34,725 nucleotides of DNA, from assembly GCF_018603515.1 (NCBI RefSeq), contig NZ_JACATN010000010.1, forward strand, positions 1-34,725, in the 5' to 3' direction. A model generated the notes under the pieces. It was not told the origin of the DNA. It worked only from the letters and a program-made list of their open reading frames with translations, and searched no databases. A program made the translations under genes and the position numbers. Positions 25,753 to 34,337 of the stretch are shown in pieces. Every line of letters starts with the position of its first letter. Positions within the stretch are counted from its first letter, which is position 1. The DNA is from Zobellia barbeyronii. GTDB lineage: Bacteria > Bacteroidota > Bacteroidia > Flavobacteriales > Flavobacteriaceae.

Positions 25753-26667
25753 ATGAAAAAGAATATTACTGTCTTATTTTTATTCGTTACTAGTTTCATT
25801 TTCGCCCAACAAGTTGAAAAATTTGAAATCACAGAAGAATGGCTTGCCAAAATAGAACAGATGGCTCCGTCTGAAACTACCGTAAAAAATGTAACCAAGA
25901 AGAAAGTTTTAGTGTTCTCAAAGGCTACAGGTTTTGACCATTGGACCATTCCACATAACGCAGAAATGCTAAAAATACTCGGAAAAAAAACTAATGCTTT
26001 TGAGGTTCACATAGGTTATGACATTGAAAATTTTGATAAAAAGAATTTAAAAAAATATGATGCCGTAATATTCAATAACTGTAATCCTTCTGGTCCAAAA
26101 AGAGATTTATTTTTTGATTTATTACAAATGAACACCAACCTTCCTGATAATGAAATTATAGCACTATCAAAACAATATGAAACCAACCTGATGGATTACG
26201 TATCAAATGGTGGTGGATTAATGATAATGCACGGTGCTATTACAGTTCAAAACAATTCTACAAAATTCAGTAAAATGACAGGTGGTAGTTTTGACTACCA
26301 CCCTAAACAACAAGAAATGCATGTTAAGGAAGTAGACCCTAACCATCCTTTAGTACAAGCATTTAAAGGAAAGGGACTTACACATGTAGATGAACCTTAT
26401 TTTTTTAACAATGCTTACTTCGATTACAATTTTAGGCCATTGCTTTATATTGAAATAGATAAATTAGAGGGCATGCGAAAAGAGGTTGACGAAAAGATAA
26501 ACTATGTTTCTTGGATTAAAAGACATGGAAAAGGCCGCGTTTTTTATAGCTCGCCTTCTCATAATGCACAGAGTTTAGACCACCCTGAGCTGCTTCAATT
26601 TTTCTTAGATGGAATGCAATATGTAGTGGGTGATTTAAAATGTGACGACTCCCCAATAGGAAAATAG
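25753..26667 (+). CDS. secreted ThuA-domain protein
   Basis: The 304-residue protein has a signal peptide (MKKNITVLFLFVTSFIFAQ). Residues about 50-290 form a ThuA domain with a class I glutamine-amidotransferase-like fold: 'KKVLVFSKATGFDHWTIPHNAEML', 'YDAVIFNNCNP', 'YVSNGGGLMIMHGAI', 'HPKQQEMHVKEVDPNHPLVQAF', 'VDEPYFFNN' and 'GKGRVFYSSPSHNAQSLDHPELLQFF'. ThuA of rhizobia works with ThuB in trehalose use, where the sugar is oxidised at C3, and secreted relatives are common beside Gfo/Idh and DUF1080 genes. A cleaving or isomerising role on keto-sugars is therefore inferred. It starts 15 bases after the LacI-type regulator. Confidence 0.88.
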   Translation: MKKNITVLFLFVTSFIFAQQVEKFEITEEWLAKIEQMAPSETTVKNVTKKKVLVFSKATGFDHWTIPHNAEMLKILGKKTNAFEVHIGYDIENFDKKNLKKYDAVIFNNCNPSGPKRDLFFDLLQMNTNLPDNEIIALSKQYETNLMDYVSNGGGLMIMHGAITVQNNSTKFSKMTGGSFDYHPKQQEMHVKEVDPNHPLVQAFKGKGLTHVDEPYFFNNAYFDYNFRPLLYIEIDKLEGMRKEVDEKINYVSWIKRHGKGRVFYSSPSHNAQSLDHPELLQFFLDGMQYVVGDLKCDDSPIGK

Positions 26668-26679
26668 ATTACATTGAAG

Positions 26680-26687
26680 TAGTTTTG
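26680..26687 (+). promoter_or_regulatory. TAnnTTTG -7 box before the DUF6503 lipoprotein gene
   Basis: TAGTTTTG is an exact consensus match 14 bases before the start codon at 26702. It suggests that this gene can be transcribed apart from lacI-thuA. Confidence 0.45.
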
Positions 26688-26701
26688 CTTAAAACAACCA
26701 A

Positions 26702-27514
26702 TTGAAAGCTCTCTACACTTCTATTTTAGTATTATTCTTTTGCTTTTTTACCTCGTGTAAAGAGACAAAATACAAGCCATCCAGCAAAACAGTAGATACA
26801 GCTGCAGCATCTTCAGCAAAGCAAGATAGTAGCAGCTTGTTAGATAAATGTATCAATGCACATGGTGGAATTCAAAAATGGACGTCGTTCACTGGTATCT
26901 CTTATAATTTAGAAGAAAACGGTAAAACAGTTTATCAACTTACTAATATAAAAGACCGTAGGGCCTACTTAAAATCTAACGATTATGAAGTGGGCTTTGA
27001 CGGAAAAGTAGCATGGGCAAAACCAGATGCTTCTAAAATTCCTGGGAAATCCCCTGCTTTTTATTATAACTTAGATTTTTACTTTTTAGGAGTTCCCTTT
27101 TTATTGAAAGACCCAGGAGTAGTCGCTACAGATGAAGGAACATCCGTAATAAACGGTAAAAATTACAAGACTTTAAAAATTACTTTTGGCTCGGAAATAG
27201 GTCTTTCTCCTGAGGATGTATATTACCTCTACTTAAACCCCGAAACTTTTAGGTTGGAGATACTCACCTATTCAGTCTCCTTTTTTAAGAAAGAAAACGC
27301 ACAAATAAATTCTGCCAAAACGTATTCAGAATATAAAGAAGTACAAGGTATTATGATGCCAACAAAACTGGAGAATTTTGAATGGAACGATGGAAAGCTA
27401 GGAAAAAGCACAAACCATATTCGTCTTTTTAGCGATATACAATTTCTAAATGAAATACCGGACAAATCTATTTTTGAGGCTCCAAAAGGTTCTATAACAG
27501 AAAGTATTAACTAG
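26702..27514 (+). CDS. DUF6503-type lipoprotein
   Basis: The 270-residue lipoprotein has lipobox FTSC (C19). A low-complexity Ser/Ala/Thr linker follows, and then the recognisable domain starting 'LLDKCINAHGGIQKWTSFTGISY'. Further conserved pieces are 'FDGKVAWAKPDASKIPGKSPAFYYNLDFYFLGVPFLL', 'DPGVVATDEG' and 'LSPEDVYYLYLNPETFRLEILTYSV'. This matches the DUF6503 family, a flavobacterial group with a lipoprotein-carrier-like (LolA/LolB-style) beta fold. The function is unknown. The start codon is TTG at 26702. No ATG is nearby and the next in-frame Met is far into the protein, so TTG is well supported. Its 3' end converges on the cytochrome-like gene with an 8-base gap and no visible terminator. 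Confidence 0.75.
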   Translation: MKALYTSILVLFFCFFTSCKETKYKPSSKTVDTAAASSAKQDSSSLLDKCINAHGGIQKWTSFTGISYNLEENGKTVYQLTNIKDRRAYLKSNDYEVGFDGKVAWAKPDASKIPGKSPAFYYNLDFYFLGVPFLLKDPGVVATDEGTSVINGKNYKTLKITFGSEIGLSPEDVYYLYLNPETFRLEILTYSVSFFKKENAQINSAKTYSEYKEVQGIMMPTKLENFEWNDGKLGKSTNHIRLFSDIQFLNEIPDKSIFEAPKGSITESIN

Positions 27515-27522
27515 ACTAGAAT

Positions 27523-29754
27523 CTATTTCTTGGAATAATCCAATAGCTCTTGTTCCGTATACTCTGCACCACTTTCCGGTTTTGTGTTGCGCAGCTCTTC
27601 TATTTTATCTAGTTTTAATCGACTTGGCACATCTGAAAAAGCGTTGGTCACATACGAGATAATATCTGCTATATCTTTGTTGGAAATAGCTTCATTACGA
27701 ATGAGACCTGGCATAGCCAAATTTAAGTTGTACTCTTTTCCTTTAACTGTTATTGGCCCTTCCAAACCATGCAAGATAATAAGCCCCAATCTTTCTGTAT
27801 TTGCTACATGCTCAGACCCCATTAAAGGTGGAGCAAGCCCTTCTATGCCCTGCCCGTTTACCCCATGACAAGATGCACAGATTTCGTAAAACATTTTAGC
27901 TCCACTTGTCCTAGTATCTTCTATTAACGATTTCCTAGCAAAAATAGGATTAACTTCATCCTCTTTCCTTTTCTTCTCACTTGTTACCAATGCCTCTGCA
28001 AGTAACTTGTTTGTAGGTTCCAATGCTTTACTCAACATTTCTTCCTTACCTTCAACACCACTAACTAAGGCTTCTTTAAAAATTGGTTTCTTTGAATATT
28101 TAGCACTTAGTTTCTCCATTACTGGAAGAAAAGAATCTTCATCTATAGAAAACAAACTTCCCATAATACTACTCAAGTAAAGGTCTACTGTTACATTATC
28201 TTTTGCTAAAAGCTCAGTTACCAAAGACGTGTTCTTTTCAGTACTAGCTTCTTTAAGATAGGGTTCAATAAGGATTATAGCGTGAGCTGTAAGCTCAGAA
28301 TTACCTTTGATTGCTACGTTACTCAACAACTCATAAGACAATGCGTTGAGTCCTTCTAATGTATATAATGCATGTACCTGGGCTATTGGATTTTGAAAAT
28401 CAAGAACAAGCTCCTCCAATGCTTCTACTGCATCTTCTTTATGTTTGTAAATCAAAAATTGCTGAGCACGATCACGTACCCATCCATTCTTATCTTTTAA
28501 CAATTCAACAAGTTGCATGGAGCTTAATTTATTGAAATCACGGACCGGTTCATTAATTTGGCCTAGTTTCTTAACCCTTAAAATTCTTCCAAAATTAGTT
28601 AGAGTATCCAGTTTATTAATTGCTACTTTTTTCTTTAAATAAGGACTTAAATATGCATGATGTCCAATCATACCCCTATGCATATCCGTTACATACATGC
28701 TTCCATCAGGACCATTATTTAAATTTACCGGTCTAAAACCTTCATCCGTTGAAGTTAAAAATTCTTTGTTTTCATATGCCTGTTTAGCAATGGTAGAATC
28801 TCCTGTAAAAGTTAAAACGTTTCTCTTAATAAGGTTTCCTTCTGGAATGCAAACAAATACATTTTCATCATATTCTGACGAGAATGCACCACCTCTATAA
28901 ACTAAAGGTGCACATGCTGCAGTAGCCTTCACCAATATACTATCTTGATTTAAAACTCCTTTTGCATACCCTCTATTTACAGTGGTTGCGTGCTTAGGAT
29001 AGACACGTTGGTCGTCCGTCAACATCCGATTTACTCCAAATTCAGGTGTAAAATATTTATTTCTTACCAACACATTCGGCAATACATGATCACCTAGTAA
29101 TTGCCTTGAATTATCATTAAAATAAAGTCTCCCAAAATTATCGTGACTTATTCCCCATTGCCCTCTAAAGGTTGTAGCCTCCTTTTTCCATACTCCATTT
29201 TCACGTCGATATCGGAAATTAGATTTCGCATTATAAATCCAATTATCAATATTCATCATCAAACCGTTAGGTTGATGTTCAGGATTTCCTTCTACCGCGT
29301 AAATAGAATCTACAACTACTCTATTAACAGGCTTGTCATCTTCAATTTCGGTAAAGTAAAGAAAGGGGGGTTCTGAATATAAAAGCCCGCCATATACATG
29401 AGCCAAGGCTCTGGGCATTACAAGACTATCAAGAAACGTTTTCGTGTGATCTACAACCCCATCATTATCCAAGTCCTCAAGAATGTCTATGCTACCATTT
29501 GGTTTGGTTTCATCACTACCCTGCATATCATTCATGTAGCCCGGCATTTGAACGACCCATATTCTACCTTGATTATCAAAGTCAATAGCAACCGGCGCTT
29601 TCAAAAATGGTTCCGATGCTACAAAGTCTAATTCAAAACCAGATTCTACCTCATATCCTTCTAAAGAAATACGGGGTTCATCATAAGATGTATTACAATT
29701 AGCCAATAAAAGAAGAAGCGCGCCTAAAAAAAAAAGAGATTTAAAATACATCAT
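27523..29754 (-). CDS. PVC-type heme-binding lipoprotein (propeller, repeats, cytochrome c)
   Basis: The roughly 743-residue protein has a lipoprotein-like signal (LLLLLANC, C20, with an unusual Asn before Cys). Residues about 30-400 form a beta-propeller-like region of the DUF7133/PVC-type, with 'FLKAPVAIDFDNQGRIWVVQMP', 'DILEDLDNDGVVDHTKTFLDSL' and 'NLNNGPDGSMYVTDMHRG'. HEAT-like helices follow (about 410-600). The C-terminus is a cytochrome c domain: C626-A-S-C629-H630 binds heme, and M681 in LAMPGL is the likely axial ligand. Such proteins are thought to move electrons from a sugar or alcohol oxidation. It is the last of four genes on this strand. I use ATG 29754, since the frame upstream starts with a TTG. 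Confidence 0.87.
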   Translation of the reverse strand: MMYFKSLFFLGALLLLLANCNTSYDEPRISLEGYEVESGFELDFVASEPFLKAPVAIDFDNQGRIWVVQMPGYMNDMQGSDETKPNGSIDILEDLDNDGVVDHTKTFLDSLVMPRALAHVYGGLLYSEPPFLYFTEIEDDKPVNRVVVDSIYAVEGNPEHQPNGLMMNIDNWIYNAKSNFRYRRENGVWKKEATTFRGQWGISHDNFGRLYFNDNSRQLLGDHVLPNVLVRNKYFTPEFGVNRMLTDDQRVYPKHATTVNRGYAKGVLNQDSILVKATAACAPLVYRGGAFSSEYDENVFVCIPEGNLIKRNVLTFTGDSTIAKQAYENKEFLTSTDEGFRPVNLNNGPDGSMYVTDMHRGMIGHHAYLSPYLKKKVAINKLDTLTNFGRILRVKKLGQINEPVRDFNKLSSMQLVELLKDKNGWVRDRAQQFLIYKHKEDAVEALEELVLDFQNPIAQVHALYTLEGLNALSYELLSNVAIKGNSELTAHAIILIEPYLKEASTEKNTSLVTELLAKDNVTVDLYLSSIMGSLFSIDEDSFLPVMEKLSAKYSKKPIFKEALVSGVEGKEEMLSKALEPTNKLLAEALVTSEKKRKEDEVNPIFARKSLIEDTRTSGAKMFYEICASCHGVNGQGIEGLAPPLMGSEHVANTERLGLIILHGLEGPITVKGKEYNLNLAMPGLIRNEAISNKDIADIISYVTNAFSDVPSRLKLDKIEELRNTKPESGAEYTEQELLDYSKK

Positions 29755-29799
29755 TCTAAACAAAAAATTTATGCTATAATTATATCGTTTAAATATACA

Positions 29800-30432
29800 T
29801 TAAACAACGATCAAATACATGAGAAACCAATGAAAAGCAGCACCGGCCAAAACAAAAAGGTGCCATATGAAATGATTAAATGGTATGCGCTTCCACGCAT
29901 AAAAGAGAATACCAAAGGTATAAAAGAGGCCCCCAAGAAGCAATAACCAGATTCCTAAAGATGATATACTATTAAGAAGATTTTCATAATCCAATACAAT
30001 TAACCATCCCATCGCTACATAAAACAATAAGGATAGAAATTCATATTTACCGGTATAAAATAATTTGAATAAAGTACCGATGAACGCAATTCCCCAGATG
30101 GCATAAAAAATATACCAACCATTCCCATTATATAATGTAATCAGGGCAATAGGGGTGTATGTTCCTGCTATTAAAAAATAGATATTTACATGATCAACAA
30201 CCCGTAATTTAATCTTTAGCCTTGGGTTAGTAGTAAGATGATAGATTGTCGAAACCCCAAACATAGAAATTAAGGTAGCGGAATAAAGTAAAATAGAAAA
30301 TATTGAATAAGGTGATTTGTTGCCGTTTTTAACCAGCAGTAATATCATTCCTATCAAGGCCAATAATACCCCTACACCATGGGAAAGGGTATTGAATTTT
30401 TCTTCTTTTGTAAAAACTATTTTTTCGTTCAT
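29800..30432 (-). CDS. hemolysin III / PAQR-family membrane protein
   Basis: The 210-residue protein has seven predicted membrane helices. The family signature is present: 'FNTLSHGVGVLLALIG' at the start, 'VSTIYHLTTNPRLKIKLRVVDHVNIYFLIAGTYTP' in the middle, and 'FNHFIWHLFVLAGAAFHWFLM' at the end. The Ser-His, His-x-Asp and final His residues make up the zinc-binding site known in PAQR proteins. Bacterial members are called hemolysin III but are probably membrane-homeostasis proteins rather than toxins. It lies between the copper-domain gene (34 bases) and the heme-protein gene (45 bases) on the same strand. That is an odd place for this family, and it may simply ride in the operon. Confidence 0.92.
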   Translation of the reverse strand: MNEKIVFTKEEKFNTLSHGVGVLLALIGMILLLVKNGNKSPYSIFSILLYSATLISMFGVSTIYHLTTNPRLKIKLRVVDHVNIYFLIAGTYTPIALITLYNGNGWYIFYAIWGIAFIGTLFKLFYTGKYEFLSLLFYVAMGWLIVLDYENLLNSISSLGIWLLLLGGLFYTFGILFYAWKRIPFNHFIWHLFVLAGAAFHWFLMYLIVV

Positions 30433-30466
30433 GCAAGTAAACTAACAAGCACATTCAAAAATTTGA

Positions 30467-32416
30467 TTACTCTACAATAAGCTTTATCCTCATTGAAGCT
30501 GAATGCCCTGGAAAGGTACAAACAATCCAGTATTCTCCTGCAAATTTAGGCACTTCAAAATAGATTGTTTCGTCTGTTTCTGGCTGAACAATACCAGTAT
30601 GTACAAGAACCAAATCTGTATCTGGAACATAGTTTAAGTCTGCGCCATCTAATCCTAAATGCAGCGCTAAATCCCCCACCTTAGTTACAGACTCTTCACC
30701 TCTTTCTGTTATGACCAGATTATGAAGCATATCGTCATTATTGCTAAAGGTAATCTCTACTTTAGATTTTCTTTTAAGCTTTAACTCAGTAATATCATAT
30801 TTTAGACCTGGCTTAGTACTAATCACTATTTTTTCATCAGGACCATTTACCCATGTCAACGGCATTTCATTTATCCTTTTAGGTTGTACAAGTCCATCTT
30901 TACCCGTTTTACTTTCAATTTGTTTGGATTTCAAAGTACCACCAGGAACTTCATTTAATGTATAATAACCTGTATCATGCAAAAGTGATTCTCCTTTATT
31001 TGTTTTTAGATCAACTACTTTCAATTGATGTATAAACCCGAGTTTCATACCATCAACTTTTAATCTTACAGCTAGTCCATCATCTGAAACATCCGCATTT
31101 GTTACCACAGCTTTCTGCTGATCAACAATAGGACTTCCGTAGGTATTATGATATAGATAATTAAACGTTGTTATCTGATAACTAGATACATCTGTACCCA
31201 CCTTTTTATTTATGGGCTTCGTAAATTCTAAAAGAAACCCATCATCCTCAGCCTTCATTGTTTTAACTTCAAACGGAACTTTACCGTTCCACTTTAATCT
31301 CTGTAGACCGAACATTTTTTTGCCGGTAGATGACCAACCTCTACTGGTCATACCAACAAACATACTATTATCACTACCCCATAACATTCTGAGAATTCCC
31401 GAAGAAAACCCTTCTACAAAAGGAAAAACAGCTCCTTGGTAAACACCATTCACCTTCTCCATGTACACCCTCATTATCTTACTATGACCTTGATCACCTA
31501 CAAACATTTGACCTTCAAATGGGCCAAATTTACCTTTGGTGGTATCATAAATCATATCAGATGTAGAGATTCCCAAAATTGTATGAGGCAACCAAATTGC
31601 TGGTGCCTTTAATTCGGGTACTTTCTTTGAATATTCATAAAGACTTAAACCAGATTCCTCTTCAATATCTTCTTTCTTTAACTTTAAAGGGGATTTAGGA
31701 TCTCCCGTCCATACTAAACCTTCTGGATTACCAGCAAAATCACCTTTTTCCAAATGTGTAATTCTCCCCGAGCCTACCCAATCTCCCTGATTTTCAGAAT
31801 AAAAAATATCTCCAGCATTATTGATAACGTACCCAGAAGGAGAACGTAGACCAGTAGCAATAGGAGTCATCTCCCCTTCTGGAGTAATTCTTAACATCCA
31901 GCCTCTCCATTTTACTAAACTAGCTCCATGTCCAATCCAAGATAGATTCAAAGTAACTAGCATATCACCATTATCCATGAATTTTGGCCCATAAGAATAG
32001 TCATGATAATTACCTGACAATGGCCATGAATAAATAGTTTTATACAGATCTGCAACGCCATTACTATCTTTGTCATCAAGTCTAGTCAACTCACCCCTTT
32101 GAGATAAATAAAAGCTTTTATCCCTATAGTTTAATCCTAAGGCTTCGTGCATACCACTAGCAAACCTAGTGTAGTCTGGTGAATTACCATAAGGTTTGTC
32201 AATAACCCAAACTTCCCCTCTTCTTGTTGAAACCCCTAACTTATCATCATCTGTTAATGCCAATCCACCAACTTCCAAAACTACATCATCCGGTATAGGA
32301 ACATCTACGATGTCATAGAATTGGGCTTCTTTTTTGGCCATGGCCGATTGTGCCGCACCAAATTGATAGCTCCCGAATAGAACTAAAAAAAATATTGTTT
32401 TATATAAAGTCTGCAT
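30467..32416 (-). CDS. beta-propeller protein with C-terminal azurin-type copper domain
   Basis: The 649-residue protein has a signal peptide (ending FGAAQS). Residues about 30-380 are a soluble beta-propeller, with 'GGLALTDDDKLGVSTRRGEVWVI', 'ARFASGMHEALGLNYRDKSFYLSQRGELTRLDD'-like blades (seen as FASGMHEALGLNY) and 'GLRSPSGYVINNAGDIFYSENQ'. A linker of beta-domains follows. Residues about 520-649 form a cupredoxin whose type I copper ligands are H565 (MLHNLVI), C633, H638 and M642 in CTFPGHSASM, the same C-x4-H-x3-M spacing as azurin. It should be a secreted electron carrier or a copper-linked dehydrogenase. It starts 10 bases after the DUF1080 gene stop. Confidence 0.88.
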   Translation of the reverse strand: MQTLYKTIFFLVLFGSYQFGAAQSAMAKKEAQFYDIVDVPIPDDVVLEVGGLALTDDDKLGVSTRRGEVWVIDKPYGNSPDYTRFASGMHEALGLNYRDKSFYLSQRGELTRLDDKDSNGVADLYKTIYSWPLSGNYHDYSYGPKFMDNGDMLVTLNLSWIGHGASLVKWRGWMLRITPEGEMTPIATGLRSPSGYVINNAGDIFYSENQGDWVGSGRITHLEKGDFAGNPEGLVWTGDPKSPLKLKKEDIEEESGLSLYEYSKKVPELKAPAIWLPHTILGISTSDMIYDTTKGKFGPFEGQMFVGDQGHSKIMRVYMEKVNGVYQGAVFPFVEGFSSGILRMLWGSDNSMFVGMTSRGWSSTGKKMFGLQRLKWNGKVPFEVKTMKAEDDGFLLEFTKPINKKVGTDVSSYQITTFNYLYHNTYGSPIVDQQKAVVTNADVSDDGLAVRLKVDGMKLGFIHQLKVVDLKTNKGESLLHDTGYYTLNEVPGGTLKSKQIESKTGKDGLVQPKRINEMPLTWVNGPDEKIVISTKPGLKYDITELKLKRKSKVEITFSNNDDMLHNLVITERGEESVTKVGDLALHLGLDGADLNYVPDTDLVLVHTGIVQPETDETIYFEVPKFAGEYWIVCTFPGHSASMRIKLIVE

Positions 32417-32426
32417 GTTCTTCTAT

Positions 32427-34313
32427 TTACCAAATGATACTATATTCAACCTTTTGCTCACCCGCTGGAATTTTCACTAACAATTCCTCTTCCCCATTCG
32501 ATACCCGAATTATAGGAGATAAACTATCATCCGAAAAATCAACAAAGTAACTCTCGTCATTAACTATATACGAGCCATCTGGCAGTTTTTCTATTGCTTC
32601 TCCAGAAGCCACCTTGTGCCAAATTTCTCCTTCTCCACTAGCTAATACAGTTCGATTCAATTTACGTTCATCTGAAGATGGCACCATTTTATCTTTAATA
32701 ATTTTAGACTCAATTTTTCTAGTAAATATTGGAATTCCTACTTTGTCGAGCTCATAGCCCTCTGAAAATTGTAAAGCCTCTTGCGATACATTCTTAGGCC
32801 ATTTTGAATCAGCCGATTCCAATATTGTAAATTCCGGGTTTCCATGAAAGGAAACCGCAAAACCAGCTGGTTCTCCTAATTGTCTTATACCTCGTGAATG
32901 CCACATTTGGGTAGCATCTAAAAAATCACCGTTCCAAACTTCCAGTAGACAACCAGAAGCTAAATCATAAGCATAGTTTATTTTTTGTGGTGTCCCTACT
33001 GATATACAATGGGTACGTTTTTCATTTTCATGCATCAAAAAACTACGTTGTGTTACTGCTAGCTCCGTCGGTTCCACCATAATTTTTCTACCTCCAACAC
33101 TTTTCTTTTTCGCTATGGAACTAGCGGCATGAAGTGGTTGTTTTTCAATTCCAGGACCTTCTACGGAGAGGCTAAATCCTATTACCCAAGGATTGTGCTT
33201 GTTATAAATTAATCTAAATGGCACTTCTCCTTTTGATAGAGTAACCTTGCTTACACCCAAAGAATCAACAATAAAGTTCCCGTCCCGATTAACCACGGTG
33301 TCATTATCTATAATTAATAAACCACCTGCCTGATTTAATCTGAAGTCAAAAATATAATCACCAGTAACAGGAACTACTAATTTACCTTGGTAATCCAATA
33401 TCCGTGTAACCTTATCGCCAACGGCCATAGTAGAAGATAAAGAGTCTGTTACAATTTCTCTTATAGGAACTAGACTATCCAAATTCGGCAGCATAACATC
33501 TTCATTCTTAAATTCTTTCATTTTCATATTTGAAAATGAAAGCTTGTTATTCTCATACAATTTATACTTTAAGTTTTTGAATGCAATCGCCCCATGATCT
33601 CCCTGAATCATTAATGGAGCCTTAGCAATTTCATCTTGACCAATACCCCCCCGAGTAGCACCTGTAACTTTAACATTTTCTTGAATCAATGTTCCATTCA
33701 ACCAAACTTCCTTAAATTCAGCATCTTTAATTTTACTACCAGTAGAATCGAACCTTGGAGCATGAAATATAATTCTAAAATGCTGCCATAAACCAGGAGC
33801 TTTTGCTGCATTAATTCTTGGAGCATATCCCTCATAACCTTCATTTCCCTTATCTTTTGTCCTATCCCAACGTTGATAAATACCACCCATATCACCATGT
33901 GATACATCAAGAACCTCCCAACTATCAAAAAGCTGAACCTCATATCTTTCTTGGAAATACAGACCAGAATTAGAACCTTTAGGTATCATAACATCAACCT
34001 CTAACTCTATATCACCGTGTTCAAAATTAGTTGTCAGATTTCCCTTGTCTGTTTCAGTGGGTATGTTTACTAATACACCTTTTCCTTCTGTTGATATAAT
34101 CTTCCCTTCCTTAGAGCGGTCAACATATACTCCGCCAACAGCACTCCAATTATTTGATATTTTTTTGAAATCTTCAAGAGTATTTAGAGATATAGATTCA
34201 AAAGGAAGTGAAATTTCTTGTAGTGAGGATTTAGTTCTTTCTACTTTCCTTTCTTTTTCTGTGCAGCAATACAACAACGCACTTAAAATAAAGATTGGTA
34301 CAATTCTTTTCAT
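32427..34313 (-). CDS. 3-keto-disaccharide hydrolase-type (DUF1080) lipoprotein with PA14-like domain
   Basis: The 628-residue protein has a short signal with a Cys pair at residues 16-17, suggesting a lipoprotein, though the lipobox is unusual. Residues about 45-255 are a DUF1080/3-keto-disaccharide hydrolase domain (concanavalin-like fold): 'FEHGDIELEVDVMIPKGSNSGLYFQERYEVQLFDSW', 'GGIYQRWD', 'PGLWQHFRIIFHAPRF', 'KEVWLNGTLIQENV' and 'PLMIQGDHGAIAFKNLKY'. Residues about 295-385 look like a PA14 carbohydrate-binding domain (VPVTGDYIFDFRL, LLIIDND). The last 200 residues (from about 430, 'INYAYDLASGCLLEVWNGDFLD') are a third domain I cannot name. It heads the second minus-strand run, with a TATTTTTG box about 17 bases upstream. 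Confidence 0.85.
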   Translation of the reverse strand: MKRIVPIFILSALLYCCTEKERKVERTKSSLQEISLPFESISLNTLEDFKKISNNWSAVGGVYVDRSKEGKIISTEGKGVLVNIPTETDKGNLTTNFEHGDIELEVDVMIPKGSNSGLYFQERYEVQLFDSWEVLDVSHGDMGGIYQRWDRTKDKGNEGYEGYAPRINAAKAPGLWQHFRIIFHAPRFDSTGSKIKDAEFKEVWLNGTLIQENVKVTGATRGGIGQDEIAKAPLMIQGDHGAIAFKNLKYKLYENNKLSFSNMKMKEFKNEDVMLPNLDSLVPIREIVTDSLSSTMAVGDKVTRILDYQGKLVVPVTGDYIFDFRLNQAGGLLIIDNDTVVNRDGNFIVDSLGVSKVTLSKGEVPFRLIYNKHNPWVIGFSLSVEGPGIEKQPLHAASSIAKKKSVGGRKIMVEPTELAVTQRSFLMHENEKRTHCISVGTPQKINYAYDLASGCLLEVWNGDFLDATQMWHSRGIRQLGEPAGFAVSFHGNPEFTILESADSKWPKNVSQEALQFSEGYELDKVGIPIFTRKIESKIIKDKMVPSSDERKLNRTVLASGEGEIWHKVASGEAIEKLPDGSYIVNDESYFVDFSDDSLSPIIRVSNGEEELLVKIPAGEQKVEYSIIW

Positions 34314-34329
34314 ATGTTTTATTTGAAAT

Positions 34330-34337
34330 CAAAAATA
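34330..34337 (-). promoter_or_regulatory. TAnnTTTG -7 box for the DUF1080-led operon
   Basis: The minus strand reads TATTTTTG, an exact consensus match 16 bases before the ATG at 34313, so the leader would be about 10 bases. No TTG lies at 19-base spacing and no copy of the susC palindrome is visible here. Confidence 0.5.
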
